Numbered from the stretch's first letter, positions 48,583 through 58,030 are shown. The stretch: DNA of 64,000 bases from Streptomyces cyaneofuscatus (GCF_000718135.1 NZ_JOEM01000009.1:62001-126000), one strand, 5' to 3'. Numbers and translations: made by a program. Notes: generated from the sequence alone by a model not told the origin.

Positions 48583-49291
48583 GGCGGCGGCAACTCCTTG
48601 AACGATCGGACTGCGGACTTCGGACGTCGGGCGTTGTACGTGTGCCGAGCGCCCCGCGGACGGACGGGAAGGGGTGACGTAAAGCCGCCCTAAGGGTGTG
48701 TCAGCGGCCTTAGGCTACCGAGCCACCACTCCCGCCCCGCACCCGACCCGCCTCTAGGGGGCGCGGCTCTTCCGGGGGAGCGCTTCCCGAAGGCCCGACG
48801 GCCTGGCGCGCGGCGGAGCGGCGCGGGACAGCCGCACCCGGGGGCCGGCGTGTCACGTGCCGTTCACATAATCGCGGTGATCAATTCCTCCGGCCGCGGC
48901 GCATTACCCGCGAAAGGCGCCGCGAGAGACGTCATGAGAGACGTCATGAGGACGCCGCGAGGTGTGGGTCTTGATCAATTTCATTGGGCACGTGCACTTA
49001 CATCCGTACGGGTGATCGATGACCGAACGGAGTAGGTAAAGTTCACCATCTGGAACCCGACAAAACGGGACTTTCGCCCCCTTCTGTGGGGCTTCCGGAC
49101 CGTGTGACGTGAGTGTTTCCCCTTGGTCGCACAGCCGCTCCGACCTGCGAATACCGTCTTCCGGAAGCCTTCCGCAGCACGTCCATGTTGCTGTTGTCAA
49201 GCCCTGAGATATGCCCTGACCTGCGAAAACGCCATTCAGGAGAGGCGATTCTCGTGTTACTCTGGATAGCCACGGAAGGGGTACCTGTCAC
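48583..49291. other. 709-nt gap between lipoprotein and carD
   Basis: No supported gene is present. I note an exact 12-bp tandem repeat GAGAGACGTCAT (48924-48935 and 48936-48947), two copies of TGATCAATT (48878-48886 and 48972-48980), and a carD promoter candidate TTCAGG (49235-49240) and TACTCT (49258-49263) with a 17-nt spacer. The gap is long for this window and looks regulatory. Confidence 0.55.
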
Positions 49292-49774
49292 ATGACGTTC
49301 AAGGTTGGCGACACCGTGGTCTATCCCCATCACGGGGCCGCGCTGATCGAGGCTATCGAAACTCGCCAGATCAAAGGCGTGGACAAGACCTACTTGGTGC
49401 TCAAGGTCGCCCAGGGCGACTTGACGGTTCGTGTGCCGGCGGACAATGCGGAGTTCGTGGGCGTGCGCGACGTGGTCGGGCAGGAGGGACTGGACCGGGT
49501 CTTCGAGGTGCTTCGCGCACCGTATGCCGAAGAGCCGACCAACTGGTCCCGGCGTTACAAGGCAAATCTGGAAAAGCTCGCCTCGGGCGATGTCATCAAG
49601 GTCGCTGAAGTCGTGCGTGACCTGTGGCGTCGTGAGCGCGAGCGCGGTCTCTCCGCCGGAGAGAAGCGCATGCTCGCCAAGGCCCGCCAGATCCTGGTGA
49701 GCGAGCTCGCTCTCGCGGAGAACACGAACGAGGACAAGGCCGAGGCCCTTCTCGACGAGGTCCTCGCGTCCTGA
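49292..49774 (+). CDS. carD: CarD-family RNA polymerase-binding regulator
   Basis: A 160-residue CarD: N-terminal RNA-polymerase-interacting Tudor-like domain ([26 protein letters not shown]-like [11 protein letters not shown]) and helical C-terminal DNA-binding domain with the conserved Trp in [15 protein letters not shown]. It stabilises open promoter complexes at rRNA and many other promoters. GGAAGGGG precedes ATG 49292. It starts the conserved carD-ispD-ispF-cysS-rlmB order. Confidence 0.96.
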   Translation: MTFKVGDTVVYPHHGAALIEAIETRQIKGVDKTYLVLKVAQGDLTVRVPADNAEFVGVRDVVGQEGLDRVFEVLRAPYAEEPTNWSRRYKANLEKLASGDVIKVAEVVRDLWRRERERGLSAGEKRMLAKARQILVSELALAENTNEDKAEALLDEVLAS

Positions 49775-50115
49775 ACCGGATCGCACCGGTCGTAAGAATG
49801 TGCCGCGGTGCCCGCTGACCAGCCGTTTGTACGGTGTGTCGTCGGGCGCTGCGGCATGTCCGGATCCGGATCGCGAGCCCGACTTCCGGTGATTCCCCTG
49901 CCCGGTACCCGGTCGATTCCCGTACCCGGCGACGGCGATGCGCCGCACGCACCGCCACCCGCCGTACCGTTGATCGCCGCTGCGACTCCGCTCGACCAGG
50001 GGTCACGGAAGGGGCCCGGTTCAAGTCAGGGCGTCACGCCCGGCTTGCTGGGCCCCTACCCACGTCGCCCGTGGAAACAAACCTGCCGAACCCCCGGACC
50101 TTCGGAGTGCAATCG
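49775..50115. other. 341-nt gap between carD and ispD
   Basis: I find no supported gene, RNA or terminator here. A GTG-started frame at 49808-50119 runs through but has proline-rich composition and overlaps ispD; I did not accept it. Confidence 0.5.
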
Positions 50116-50883
50116 ATGACCTCGACGCCACCCCCGCCCGACCGGCCGCGCCCCCCGCGTACCGCAGCGGTGATCCCCGCGGCCGGCCGCGGCATACGGC
50201 TCGGACCGGGCGCGCCCAAGGCCCTCCGGGCGCTCGGCGGCACGCCCATGCTCATCCACGCCGTACGTGCCATGGCGGCCTCCCGGGCCGTCTCCCTCGT
50301 CGTGGTCGTCGCCCCGCCGGACGGCGCGCCCGAGGTGAAGCACCTCCTCGACGAGCACGCCCTGCCCGAGCGCACCGACTACCTGGTCGTGCCCGGCGGC
50401 GACACGCGGCAGGAGTCGGTGGGCCTCGGCCTCGACGCGCTGCCCGAGGACATCGCCGTCGTCCTGGTCCATGACGCCGCCCGCCCGCTGGTGCCGGTCG
50501 ACACGGTGGACGCGGTCGTCGAAGCCGTACGGAACGGGGCGGCCGCCGTCGTTCCCGCCCTGCCGCTCACCGACACCGTCAAGGAGGTCGAGCCCGCCGA
50601 GGTGGCCGGGGAGCCGGAGCCGGTGCTCTCCACGCCCATACGGGCCAGGCTGCGCGCCGTGCAGACCCCGCAGGGCTTCGACCGCGACACCCTCGTACGG
50701 GCCCACGCCGAGGTCGCACTCGACGGCGAGGGCGCCACGGACGACGCGGGCATGGTCGAACGCCTCGGCACGCCGGTCGTCGTCGTCCCCGGCCACGAGG
50801 AGGCGTTCAAGGTGACCCGGCCGCTCGACCTGGTGCTGGCCGAAGCGGTACTCGCCCGCAGGAGGGCCCACGATGGCTTCTGA
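50116..50883 (+). CDS. ispD: 2-C-methyl-D-erythritol 4-phosphate cytidylyltransferase
   Basis: A 255-residue MEP-pathway enzyme that forms CDP-methylerythritol from CTP. The signature [20 protein letters not shown] binds [13 protein letters not shown] and [10 protein letters not shown] contain catalytic residues, with [13 protein letters not shown] near the end. Start ATG 50116 gives a short Pro-rich N-terminus. The isoprenoid precursor pathway is essential. It overlaps ispF by 11 nt. Confidence 0.95.
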   Translation: MTSTPPPPDRPRPPRTAAVIPAAGRGIRLGPGAPKALRALGGTPMLIHAVRAMAASRAVSLVVVVAPPDGAPEVKHLLDEHALPERTDYLVVPGGDTRQESVGLGLDALPEDIAVVLVHDAARPLVPVDTVDAVVEAVRNGAAAVVPALPLTDTVKEVEPAEVAGEPEPVLSTPIRARLRAVQTPQGFDRDTLVRAHAEVALDGEGATDDAGMVERLGTPVVVVPGHEEAFKVTRPLDLVLAEAVLARRRAHDGF

Positions 50884-51385
50884 CGCCTCTGCGACGGGGC
50901 CCGCCCCCGTCATCCCGCTCGTCGGGATCGGCACCGACATCCACGCCTTCGAGGAGGGCCGCGAGCTCTGGTGCGCGGGCCTGAAGTGGGAGGGCGAAGG
51001 CCCCGGCCTGGCCGGCCACTCGGACGCCGACGTCGTCGCGCACGCCGCCTGCAACGCCCTCTTCTCCGCCGCCGGCCTCGGCGACCTCGGGCAGCACTTC
51101 GGCACCGGTCGCCCCGAGTGGTCCGGCGCCGCCGGCGTGACCCTGCTCACCGAGGCAGCCCGGATCGTCCGCGCCGAGGGGTACGAGATCGGGAACGTCG
51201 CCGTCCAGGTCGTCGGCGTACGCCCGAAGATCGGCAAGCGGCGCGACGAGGCGCAGAAGGTGCTGTCCGCCGCCGTCGGCGCCCCGGTCTCGCTCTCCGC
51301 CGCCACCTCGGACGGCCTCGGCTTCACCGGCCGCGGCGAGGGCCTCGCGGGGATCGCGACGGCGCTGGTCTACCGGGCGGGCTGA
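50873..51385 (+). CDS. ispF: 2-C-methyl-D-erythritol 2,4-cyclodiphosphate synthase
   Basis: A 170-residue trimeric enzyme of the MEP pathway. Zinc and substrate residues: [28 protein letters not shown], and the conserved [12 protein letters not shown] near the end. It converts CDP-ME-2-phosphate to cyclodiphosphate and CMP. The ATG at 50873 lies within the ispD end, so translation is coupled. Slight N-terminal extension ([13 protein letters not shown]) is family-typical for actinomycetes. Confidence 0.95.
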   Translation: MASDASATGPAPVIPLVGIGTDIHAFEEGRELWCAGLKWEGEGPGLAGHSDADVVAHAACNALFSAAGLGDLGQHFGTGRPEWSGAAGVTLLTEAARIVRAEGYEIGNVAVQVVGVRPKIGKRRDEAQKVLSAAVGAPVSLSAATSDGLGFTGRGEGLAGIATALVYRAG

Positions 51386-51434
51386 CCGCTTTCAGGAGGC
51401 GCAAGCCCCGCACGGCTCACGGCTCACGCGACGC

Positions 51435-51517
51435 AACCCCGTACCGCCTCCGTACGCACCCGCTCGTTCACCCGTTCGGCGGGAAGCGAGGGGAAGCAAC
51501 GGAGGCCGTACGGGGTT
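51435..51517. terminator. Long-arm hairpin after ispF
   Basis: AACCCCGTACCGCCTCCGT (51435-51453) pairs with ACGGAGGCCGTACGGGGTT (51499-51517) at 18 of 19 positions, around a 45-nt loop. It lies between ispF and the PPOX gene. A terminator or an RNA processing element is possible; the loop is unusually long. Confidence 0.5.
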
Positions 51518-51564
51518 GGGGGTAGGAGCACCGCACCACCCCGGCCATCAGGAGGACGTACGTC

Positions 51565-51969
51565 ATGACCGCCGCACTCTCCACCGAGCTCAAGAACCTT
51601 CTCGACACCCCGGTCTTCGTCAACATCGCCACCATCCAGCCGGACGGCAGCCCGCAGGTCTCCCCGGTGTGGGTGAAGCGCGACGGCGACGACGTCCTGA
51701 TCTCCACCACGGTCGGCCGCCGCAAGGAGACGAACCTCCGCCGCGACCCGCGCGTCACCGTCGTCGTCCAGCCGGCCGACAACCCGTACACCTACGCGGA
51801 GATCCGCGGCCGGGCGGAGCTGACCACGGAGGGCGGCCAGGAGCTGATCGACGAGCTGTCGGTGAAGTACACCGGCAAGCCGTACGCGGAGTTCAACCCG
51901 GACTCCGCCCAGGACGACCCCCGGGTCGTGGTCCGGATCACCCCGCGCAAGGTCGTCGGCCGCATCTGA
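51565..51969 (+). CDS. PPOX-class F420-dependent flavin/deazaflavin reductase
   Basis: A 134-residue split-barrel oxidoreductase: FVNIATIQPDGSPQVSPVWV binding region and the later DNPYTYAEIRGRAELTTE. The class uses F420H2 or FMN to reduce diverse substrates. It sits between ispF and cysS, which are neighbours in related actinobacteria such as Mycobacterium, so it looks inserted. The flanking sequence carries its own hairpins and repeats. Substrate not assigned. Confidence 0.82.
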   Translation: MTAALSTELKNLLDTPVFVNIATIQPDGSPQVSPVWVKRDGDDVLISTTVGRRKETNLRRDPRVTVVVQPADNPYTYAEIRGRAELTTEGGQELIDELSVKYTGKPYAEFNPDSAQDDPRVVVRITPRKVVGRI

Positions 51970-51991
51970 GGAGCCCACCGAAGAAGCCCCG

Positions 51992-52035
51992 GAGAGGCCC
52001 GCCAAAGCCCCCCGAGAGGCCTGCGAAAGCCCCCC
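51992..52035. repeat. 22-bp tandem repeat downstream of the PPOX gene
   Basis: Two units (51992-52013 and 52014-52035) share 20 of 22 bases; each begins GAGAGGCC and ends AAAGCCCCCC. It precedes the hairpin at 52048 and the cysS gene. Confidence 0.8.
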
Positions 52036-52047
52036 GAGAGCCCTCCC

Positions 52048-52088
52048 GAGGGCCCCGCAGAGCCCCCGCGAGCTCTCGGCGGGGCCTC
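52048..52088 (+). terminator. Nested hairpin before cysS
   Basis: GAGGGCCCCG (52048-52057) pairs with CGGGGCCTC (52080-52088) with one bulge, and AGAGC/GCTCT pair inside. It is about 85 nt before the cysS start and could terminate the PPOX transcript. Confidence 0.6.
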
Positions 52089-52172
52089 CCCGACCAGGCC
52101 GGTATCAGAAAGTTGCCCCCGCGATCGCCCAAGGGTCGCGGGGCACTGGTGTCGGCCTACTACCCTTGAGGC

Positions 52173-53573
52173 GTGACTATTCGCCTGCACGACACCAGCG
52201 CCCGGCAGATCCGTGACTTCGTCCCGCTCACAGCGGGCTGTGTCTCGATCTACCTCTGCGGCGCTACCGTCCAGGCCGCACCGCACATCGGGCACATCCG
52301 TTCCGGGCTGAACTTCGACATCATGCGCCGCTGGTTCACCTACCGCGGCTACGACGTGACGTTCATCCGGAACGTCACCGACATCGATGACAAGATCATC
52401 AAGAAGTCCGCCGAACAGGGCCGCCCCTGGTGGTCGATCGGTTACGAGAACGAGCGCGCGTTCAACGACGGCTACGACGCGCTGGGCTGCCTGCCGCCCA
52501 CCTACGAGCCCCGTGCCACCGGCCACATCACCGAGATGATCGAGATGATGCGCGGCCTCATCGAGCGCGGCCACGCCTACGAGGCGGACGGCAACGTCTA
52601 TTTCGACGTCCGGTCCCTCCCCAGCTACCTGGAACTCTCCAACCAGGAGCTGGACGACCTGCGCCAGCCCTCCGGCGAGGGCGAGACCGGCAAGCGCGAC
52701 CAGCGGGACTTCGCCATGTGGAAGGCGGCCAAGCCGGGCGAGCCCAGCTGGGAGACCCCCTGGGGCCGCGGCCGGCCCGGCTGGCACCTGGAGTGCTCGG
52801 CGATGGCCCACAAGTACCTGGGCTCCGCGTTCGACATCCACGGCGGCGGGCTCGACCTGATCTTCCCGCACCACGAGAACGAGATCGCCCAGGCCAAGGC
52901 GTACGGCGACGCGTTCGCCAACTACTGGGTGCACAACGCCTGGGTCACCATGGCCGGCGAGAAGATGTCGAAATCCCTCGGCAACTCCGTCCTCGTCAGC
53001 GAGATGGTCAAGCACTGGCGCCCGATCGTCCTGCGCTACTACCTGGGCACCCCGCACTACCGGTCGATGATCGAGTACAGCGAGGAGTCCCTGCGCGAGG
53101 CCGAGTCCGCGTTCGCGCGGATCGAGGGCTTCGTCCAGCGCGTCACCGAGAAGGCCGGGGAGACCGTCGCCCCCGCCGCCGAGGTGCCGCCCGCCTTCGC
53201 CGAGGCGATGGACGAGGACCTGGGCGTGCCGCAGGCACTCGCGATCGTCCACACCACCGTCCGCCAGGGCAACAGCGCGCTCGCCGCCGACGACAAGGAA
53301 GCCGCCGTCGCCCGCCTCGCCGAGGTCAGGGCCATGCTCGGCGTCCTCGGACTCGACCCGCTCGACGAGCACTGGGCGGGCGAGGGCGACCGGGGCGAGG
53401 ACCTCCACGGCGTCGTCGACACCCTCGTACGCCTGGTCCTCGACCAGCGGCAGTCGGCCCGGGAGCGCAAGGACTGGGCAGCGGCCGACGCCATCCGCGA
53501 CCAGCTCAACCAGTCCGGACTCGTCATCGAGGACAGCGCCAACGGTCCCCGGTGGACACTCGGACCGCGCTGA
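52173..53573 (+). CDS. cysS: Cysteine-tRNA ligase
   Basis: A 466-residue class I synthetase. The HIGH motif is in [10 protein letters not shown], the zinc/cysteine site includes Cys in IYLCGATVQ and [11 protein letters not shown], and KMSKS is in [10 protein letters not shown]. The sequence [10 protein letters not shown] completes the zinc site. GTG start at 52173. Member of the conserved carD-ispDF-cysS-rlmB block. Regulation by T-box was looked for and not found. Distinct from the mycothiol ligase MshC, a cysS relative. Confidence 0.96.
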   Translation: MTIRLHDTSARQIRDFVPLTAGCVSIYLCGATVQAAPHIGHIRSGLNFDIMRRWFTYRGYDVTFIRNVTDIDDKIIKKSAEQGRPWWSIGYENERAFNDGYDALGCLPPTYEPRATGHITEMIEMMRGLIERGHAYEADGNVYFDVRSLPSYLELSNQELDDLRQPSGEGETGKRDQRDFAMWKAAKPGEPSWETPWGRGRPGWHLECSAMAHKYLGSAFDIHGGGLDLIFPHHENEIAQAKAYGDAFANYWVHNAWVTMAGEKMSKSLGNSVLVSEMVKHWRPIVLRYYLGTPHYRSMIEYSEESLREAESAFARIEGFVQRVTEKAGETVAPAAEVPPAFAEAMDEDLGVPQALAIVHTTVRQGNSALAADDKEAAVARLAEVRAMLGVLGLDPLDEHWAGEGDRGEDLHGVVDTLVRLVLDQRQSARERKDWAAADAIRDQLNQSGLVIEDSANGPRWTLGPR

Positions 53574-53684
53574 GCGCACCCTCTGAACAGGGCAATGGTG
53601 CCGCCCGGCGATCCGGGCGGCACACTGAGACGTACACGATCTGCATCTCCATGTAGATCGCAGATTTACAGGAACAGGTAGGTC

Positions 53685-54641
53685 ATGGCCGGGAACAGCC
53701 AGCGCAGGAACCGCCGCACGTCCAACAAGAAGGGCATGCAGGTCGGCAGCGGTGGTCAGCGACGCCGTGGTCTCGAAGGCAAGGGACCCACGCCGCCCGC
53801 CTCCGCCCGCAAGGGACACAAGAAGAACCGGATCGCCGGCGCCCAGGCCAAGCAGGCCGCCGCCCGCCGCCCCGCGCCCCGGCGCGGCGGCGTGAAGGGC
53901 ACCTCCGAGATGGTCGTGGGCCGCAACCCGGTCTACGAGGCCCTGCGCGACGGTGTGCCCGCCACCACCCTCTACGTCCAGCAGTACATCGACAACGACG
54001 AGCGCGTCCGTGACGCCCTCAAGCTCGCGGGCGAGCGCGGCCACATCAACCTGATGGAGGCCCCGCGCCCCGAGCTGGACCGGATGACGAACGGCCTGAA
54101 CCACCAGGGCCTCGTCCTCCAGGTCCCGCCGTACGAGTACGCGCACCCGGAGGACCTCACCGCCGCCGCGTACGACAACAACGAGGACCCGCTGATCGTC
54201 GCCCTCGACGGCGTCACGGACCCGCGCAACCTCGGCGCGATCGTCCGCTCGGTCTCCGCGTTCGGCGGCCACGGCGTGGTCGTCCCCGAGCGCCGCGCGG
54301 CCGGCATGACCGCCGGTGCGTGGAAGTCCTCGGCGGGTACGGCGGCCCGCACCCCGGTCTCCCGGGTCACCAACCTGACCCGTGCGCTGGAGGGCTACCA
54401 GAAGGCGGGCCTCACGGTCGTCGGCCTCGCCGCCGACGGCGAGCACACGGTCGAGGACCTGGAGCAGCTGGCCGGTCCGGTCGTCATCGTCATCGGCAGC
54501 GAGGGCAAGGGCCTGGGCCGCCTCGTCGGCGAGACCTGCGACTACCGCGTCCGGATCTCCATGCCGGGCGGCGCCGAATCGCTCAACGCCGGTGTCGCGG
54601 CCGGCATCGTGCTCTACGAGGTGGCGCGCCGCCGCGCATAG
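53685..54641 (+). CDS. rlmB: 23S rRNA (guanosine-2'-O-)-methyltransferase RlmB
   Basis: A 318-residue SpoU/TrmH (SPOUT) methyltransferase. A long, basic N-terminal extension (RRNRRTSNKKG) precedes the substrate-binding region (MVVGRNPVYEALRDG). The SPOUT knot motifs are GVTDPRNLGAIVRSVSAFG, VIVIGSEGKGLG and MPGGAESLNAGVAAGIVLYE. The family methylates G2251 in the peptidyl loop. It follows cysS by 111 nt. A 21-bp duplicate of its 3' end lies just after the stop. Confidence 0.92.
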   Translation: MAGNSQRRNRRTSNKKGMQVGSGGQRRRGLEGKGPTPPASARKGHKKNRIAGAQAKQAAARRPAPRRGGVKGTSEMVVGRNPVYEALRDGVPATTLYVQQYIDNDERVRDALKLAGERGHINLMEAPRPELDRMTNGLNHQGLVLQVPPYEYAHPEDLTAAAYDNNEDPLIVALDGVTDPRNLGAIVRSVSAFGGHGVVVPERRAAGMTAGAWKSSAGTAARTPVSRVTNLTRALEGYQKAGLTVVGLAADGEHTVEDLEQLAGPVVIVIGSEGKGLGRLVGETCDYRVRISMPGGAESLNAGVAAGIVLYEVARRRA

Positions 54642-54665
54642 GACGTGGCACGCCGCCGCGCATAG
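54621..54665. repeat. 21-bp direct repeat at the rlmB stop
   Basis: GTGGCGCGCCGCCGCGCATA then G (54621-54641) is repeated with one change at 54645-54665, 24 nt apart. The first copy ends at the stop. A recent tandem duplication; no function inferred. Confidence 0.8.
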
Positions 54666-54851
54666 CCGCGCACAGGCCTCCCGTACGGCGTTCGCGCGAT
54701 GACCACCTCGGCAACGGGCTCGCCCGCTCACCGAGTTGACGCGCGAACGCCGAACAGGGTTCCAGGATGCCCGAGTTTGGCCGGATCTTGACGGGTCTCG
54801 GACACATCGGGCCCGTCAAGGCAGTGTCCTAACCACCCATCACTCGGTTAG

Positions 54852-56501
54852 ATGAGTGTGGACACCAGAACGCCTCGGTTCGACGAGCAACCCGCCCTGA
54901 GCATGACCAAGGTGGACAGCGACCCCGCGCAGGTCATCGTCAACCACGCCAGCTTCCGGGTGCAGCTCGCCCCGGGTCAGCGCGCACGGCTGCGCGGTCT
55001 CGCGGACACGGCCCGCATCCCCGCCATGAGCGGTGCCGGCGTCGGCCGCAGGCGGGCACCGGTCGTCTGGAGCGGCAGATCGGCCCCGGGCGACCCCGGC
55101 GCCACCGGCCTCCTCCAGGCCGTACGCAACTCCACCGCCGGCCTCCTCGACACCGCGCTCACCGCCGGGGCCGCGGACAGCCACGCGGCGGGCGCGACCC
55201 AGGTCATCCCGCTCCTGGAGGAGACGCAGCCCAACCCCGTACTGACCGCCCCGCAGCAGCCCGGCCGCACCGGCCCCCTCCTGCCGCCCATGCGCCAGGC
55301 CGTCGGCGCGTACGACTCCGTCGACCTCGACCAGGATCCCCCCGCCACCGGCGACGACCGTGACGACGAGGAGACCTCCGAGGCCCGCGCCCGACGCCAC
55401 GGCAACGACCCCGTCCGGCACGCCTACTACCCCGGCCACCGGATGAACCTCGGGGTCGTCCTGCTCCCCATGCGGGTCCTCCTCGGCTTCATCTCCATCT
55501 ACGCCGGCATGGGCAAGCTCTGCGACCCCGTCTACTTCGACGGCGGCGAACGCGGCTCCATGGTCAAGTGGCTGACCTCGCTGCACCCCTGGGCGCTCGC
55601 CGAACCCCTGCGTGACTTCGCCCTCTCCCACCCGGTCGGCGCCGGACTCACCGTCGCCTTCCTCCAGGTCGTCGTCGGCGTCCTCACCGTCCTCGGCCTC
55701 TGGCAGCGCGTCGCCGCCTCCATCGGCGCCCTGCTCTCCGCCGCCCTCCTGGTGACCGTCAGCTGGCGCACCGTCGCCGTGTACGACGCCCCCGACATCA
55801 TCCTGCTGGCCGCCTGGAGCCCCCTGATCATCGCGGGGGCCCCCGTCTACTCCGTCGACGGACGCCTCGCCGGAGAGGCCTGGCGCACGCTCGGCCCCCG
55901 CTCCGAGATCTGGGACCTGCGCCGCCGCGTCCTGCGCCGCGGAGGCGTCGTCGCCTCCGTCGTCATCGGCCTCACCCTCCTCATCGGCTCCATCCTCGGC
56001 GGCGCCGTCCGCTCGGCCGAGGTCGTCACCGTCCCCGGCCGCAACGACTACCCGACCAACCGGCTCCCCGGCCAGCCGCTCCCCCAGGAGTCCACCGGCG
56101 AACGCCAGGCCTCCCGTACGCCCCAGGAGCAGGAGCGCAGCCCCGAGCCCACCAGCTCCGGCGCCCCCACGACGCCCGCCACCGGCGGCCAGGCCACCAC
56201 CCCCGGCGCGACCCGCGACTCCGGCGGCGGCGAGACCGCCGGCACCGGAACCGGCACCCAGCCCAGCCAGACCCAGGGCACCGGCCAGGAACCCCCGCAG
56301 CAGTCCACCCCCCAGCAGCCCCCCGCCGCCACCAGCGCCGGCCCCACCTCCTCCGGCTCCACCGGCGGCGACGGCTCCTCCGGCGGCGGCGCCCCCGAAC
56401 CCGAGGCCCCGCCCGCCACCAGCGGCGGCGGCGAAGCCCCCGCATCGAGCGGCGGCTCCTCCGGCGGCGGCCGCAACCCCATCGGCGGTCTCCTCGGCTG
56501 A
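54852..56501 (+). CDS. DoxX-family membrane protein
   Basis: A 549-residue protein. A disordered N-terminal ~190 residues precedes a DoxX membrane domain (MNLGVVLLPMRVLLGFIS, then four or five helices, IYAGMGKLCDPVYFDGG). The C-terminal ~160 residues are a Pro/Ser/Thr/Gly-rich tail probably outside the cell. DoxX proteins are in membranes and are often linked to thiol/oxidant stress. ATG 54852 is chosen because it opens a continuous frame with good codon bias. Function not known. Confidence 0.82.
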   Translation: MSVDTRTPRFDEQPALSMTKVDSDPAQVIVNHASFRVQLAPGQRARLRGLADTARIPAMSGAGVGRRRAPVVWSGRSAPGDPGATGLLQAVRNSTAGLLDTALTAGAADSHAAGATQVIPLLEETQPNPVLTAPQQPGRTGPLLPPMRQAVGAYDSVDLDQDPPATGDDRDDEETSEARARRHGNDPVRHAYYPGHRMNLGVVLLPMRVLLGFISIYAGMGKLCDPVYFDGGERGSMVKWLTSLHPWALAEPLRDFALSHPVGAGLTVAFLQVVVGVLTVLGLWQRVAASIGALLSAALLVTVSWRTVAVYDAPDIILLAAWSPLIIAGAPVYSVDGRLAGEAWRTLGPRSEIWDLRRRVLRRGGVVASVVIGLTLLIGSILGGAVRSAEVVTVPGRNDYPTNRLPGQPLPQESTGERQASRTPQEQERSPEPTSSGAPTTPATGGQATTPGATRDSGGGETAGTGTGTQPSQTQGTGQEPPQQSTPQQPPAATSAGPTSSGSTGGDGSSGGGAPEPEAPPATSGGGEAPASSGGSSGGGRNPIGGLLG

Positions 56502-56520
56502 CCGGAGCGACGCGCAACGA

Positions 56521-56562
56521 GAGGGGCGGCCCCCACCCGGCTTCGGGTGGGGGCCGCCCCTC
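56521..56562. terminator. Bidirectional terminator between DoxX and nucleotidyltransferase genes
   Basis: Stem GAGGGGCGGCCCCCACCCG (56521-56539) and CGGGTGGGGGCCGCCCCTC (56544-56562) around a GCTT loop, 19 perfect pairs, followed by TTCTCC. The genes are convergent, so it stops both. Confidence 0.9.
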
Positions 56563-56584
56563 TTCTCCTCACCGTACGTACGGG

Positions 56585-57304
56585 TCAGCCGCCGCCCTGG
56601 GCGCCCAGCTCACGCGCCGCCTCGGTCAGGTCCTTCGCCGTGTCGATCGCCCGCCAGTACGCCCCATGGGGCAGCGGATACCCGGCCAGCCGGCGCTCCC
56701 GGGCCAGCCGCGGGAACGTCGTCCGCTCATGGTCGCCCCGGTCCGGCAGCATCCCCGTGAAAGCCGGGGAGAACACGTACACCCCCGCGTTGATCAGATA
56801 CGGCGAGGGCGGCGACTCGATGAAGTCCGTGATGTGCCCGAAGGCGTCCGTCTCCACGGCCCCCCACGGAATCCGGGGCCGCGCGAGGGCCAGCGTGGCG
56901 GTCGCATCGCGCTCGCCGTGGAAGGCCGCCATCTCACGCAACGAGAACCGCGTCCAGATGTCCCCGTTGGTGGCATACCAGGGCCGCTCCGGATCGGGCA
57001 GCCGCTGCGCCGCGTACTTCAGCCCGCCGCCACGGCCCAACGGCTCCTTCTCCACCACGGTCGTGACCCGCAGCGGCAGCACGGCGGACTCCAGCCACTC
57101 CTGGAGCACCTCGGCGAGATGCCCGCAGGAGACCACGGCATCGGTCACGCCCTCGGCGGCCAGCCAGGACAGCTGATGGCCGATGATCGGGGTCCCGGTA
57201 CCCGGGATCTCGACCATCGGCTTCGGACGGTCATCGGTGTACGGGCGCAGCCGCGACCCCTGGCCGCCGGCGAGGATCACGGCCTGCGTCGGATACGTAT
57301 GCAT
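56585..57304 (-). CDS. Sugar-nucleotidyltransferase-like protein
   Basis: A 239-residue NTP-transferase fold protein of the glucose-1-phosphate nucleotidyltransferase type. The first motif is LAGGQGSRLRPYTDDRPKP, with a following PMVEIPGTGTPIIGHQ. Later: NGDIWTRFSLRE and INAGVYVFSPAF. It would couple a sugar phosphate to a nucleoside triphosphate. The sugar is not identifiable. It stands alone with a promoter shared by nothing nearby. Confidence 0.82.
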   Translation of the reverse strand: MHTYPTQAVILAGGQGSRLRPYTDDRPKPMVEIPGTGTPIIGHQLSWLAAEGVTDAVVSCGHLAEVLQEWLESAVLPLRVTTVVEKEPLGRGGGLKYAAQRLPDPERPWYATNGDIWTRFSLREMAAFHGERDATATLALARPRIPWGAVETDAFGHITDFIESPPSPYLINAGVYVFSPAFTGMLPDRGDHERTTFPRLARERRLAGYPLPHGAYWRAIDTAKDLTEAARELGAQGGG

Positions 57305-57390
57305 GGCACGCACGATATGCGGTGCGGGCACGGGAAAGCCGCCGTTGCCCGACGACGGCCGGGCGACGGCAGCTTGTGTACGTACGCGGC

Positions 57391-57804
57391 TCAGCTGAAC
57401 TGAGCGACCCCCGAGGCGAACGAGGTGTCGCAGACGGGACGGGAGAAGCGCTGCGCGCGCGTCGGGCCGTACTGCTCCACCGCGGCCTTGCCGAGCGCCC
57501 GCGCGATCGACATGCAGTGCCGCGCCAGCGAGGGGCGCTGCTCGACGGCGCGCTGGAGGCCCGTGAGCGCGGTGCCCGGGTCCTTCTCCTGGAGCTCGAC
57601 GAGGAGCTTGTCGCGCAGGATGTCCTGGGCGGCGCGGGGCTTGGCGGGCTTGGACACGGTCTCCGAGGAGGCGGCCAGCAGCGTGGAGTCTTTGTCCGTT
57701 GCCGCCCACGGAACGCTGGTGACCGCGAGGGTCCCGGAGAGCACCATGACGACGGGCAGGACGAGGGCGAAGGATCGGCCGATGCGCCGAGCGGTGTGGG
57801 TCAC
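57391..57804 (-). CDS. Exported or membrane-anchored small protein
   Basis: A 137-residue protein from GTG 57804 with a basic start and a hydrophobic signal/anchor (SFALVLPVVMVLSGTLAV) at residues 11-28. The mature part is helical and ends PVCDTSFASGVAQFS; two Cys (RHCMSI and PVCDTS) could form a disulfide. Found in streptomycetes without known role. Separated by 226 nt from msiK, whose terminator lies in that gap. Confidence 0.72.
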   Translation of the reverse strand: MTHTARRIGRSFALVLPVVMVLSGTLAVTSVPWAATDKDSTLLAASSETVSKPAKPRAAQDILRDKLLVELQEKDPGTALTGLQRAVEQRPSLARHCMSIARALGKAAVEQYGPTRAQRFSRPVCDTSFASGVAQFS

Positions 57805-57978
57805 GCAGCGAGCGTAGCGGTCGGTGGTGACTTGGTGACCTTTCGTCACTCCCCCGGGGGATGGTTCGACGCGTCCTTTCGAATGCCAGGTTGACGAAGC
57901 AGGGGGAAATGCCCTGTGCGCCGGGGTATTTGACGCGGCCCGGCACCGAAACCCAAACCCACCCCGGACCACGCAAAC

Positions 57979-58015
57979 GGCCCCGCGCCCCCCCTCGAAG
58001 GGGGCACGGGGCCGA
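57979..58015 (-). terminator. Terminator of msiK
   Basis: CGGCCCCG (57979-57986) with CGGGGCCG (58008-58015), and inner C-run with GGGGG. It is 16 nt after the msiK stop. Confidence 0.8.
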
Positions 58016-58030
58016 GCGGAGGTGACGGCG

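Noticed and set aside
48850..49035. 61-codon frame in the carD upstream gap
   Set aside because: Its internal VMRDVMR repeat is only the 12-bp tandem repeat read as protein; no homology or good ribosome binding site.
49808..50119. Short GTG-started frame between carD and ispD
   Set aside because: Proline-rich composition typical of non-coding high-G+C DNA, overlaps the ispD start and has no motif.
51970..52172. T-box leader for cysS
   Set aside because: The conserved T-box TGG(A/T) bulge and antiterminator features were not seen; only tandem repeats and a hairpin were.
51792..54731. Long minus-strand reading frame (979 codons) across cysS and rlmB
   Set aside because: It is antisense to conserved cysS and rlmB; long antisense frames are common in high-G+C DNA, and the product has no recognisable domain.
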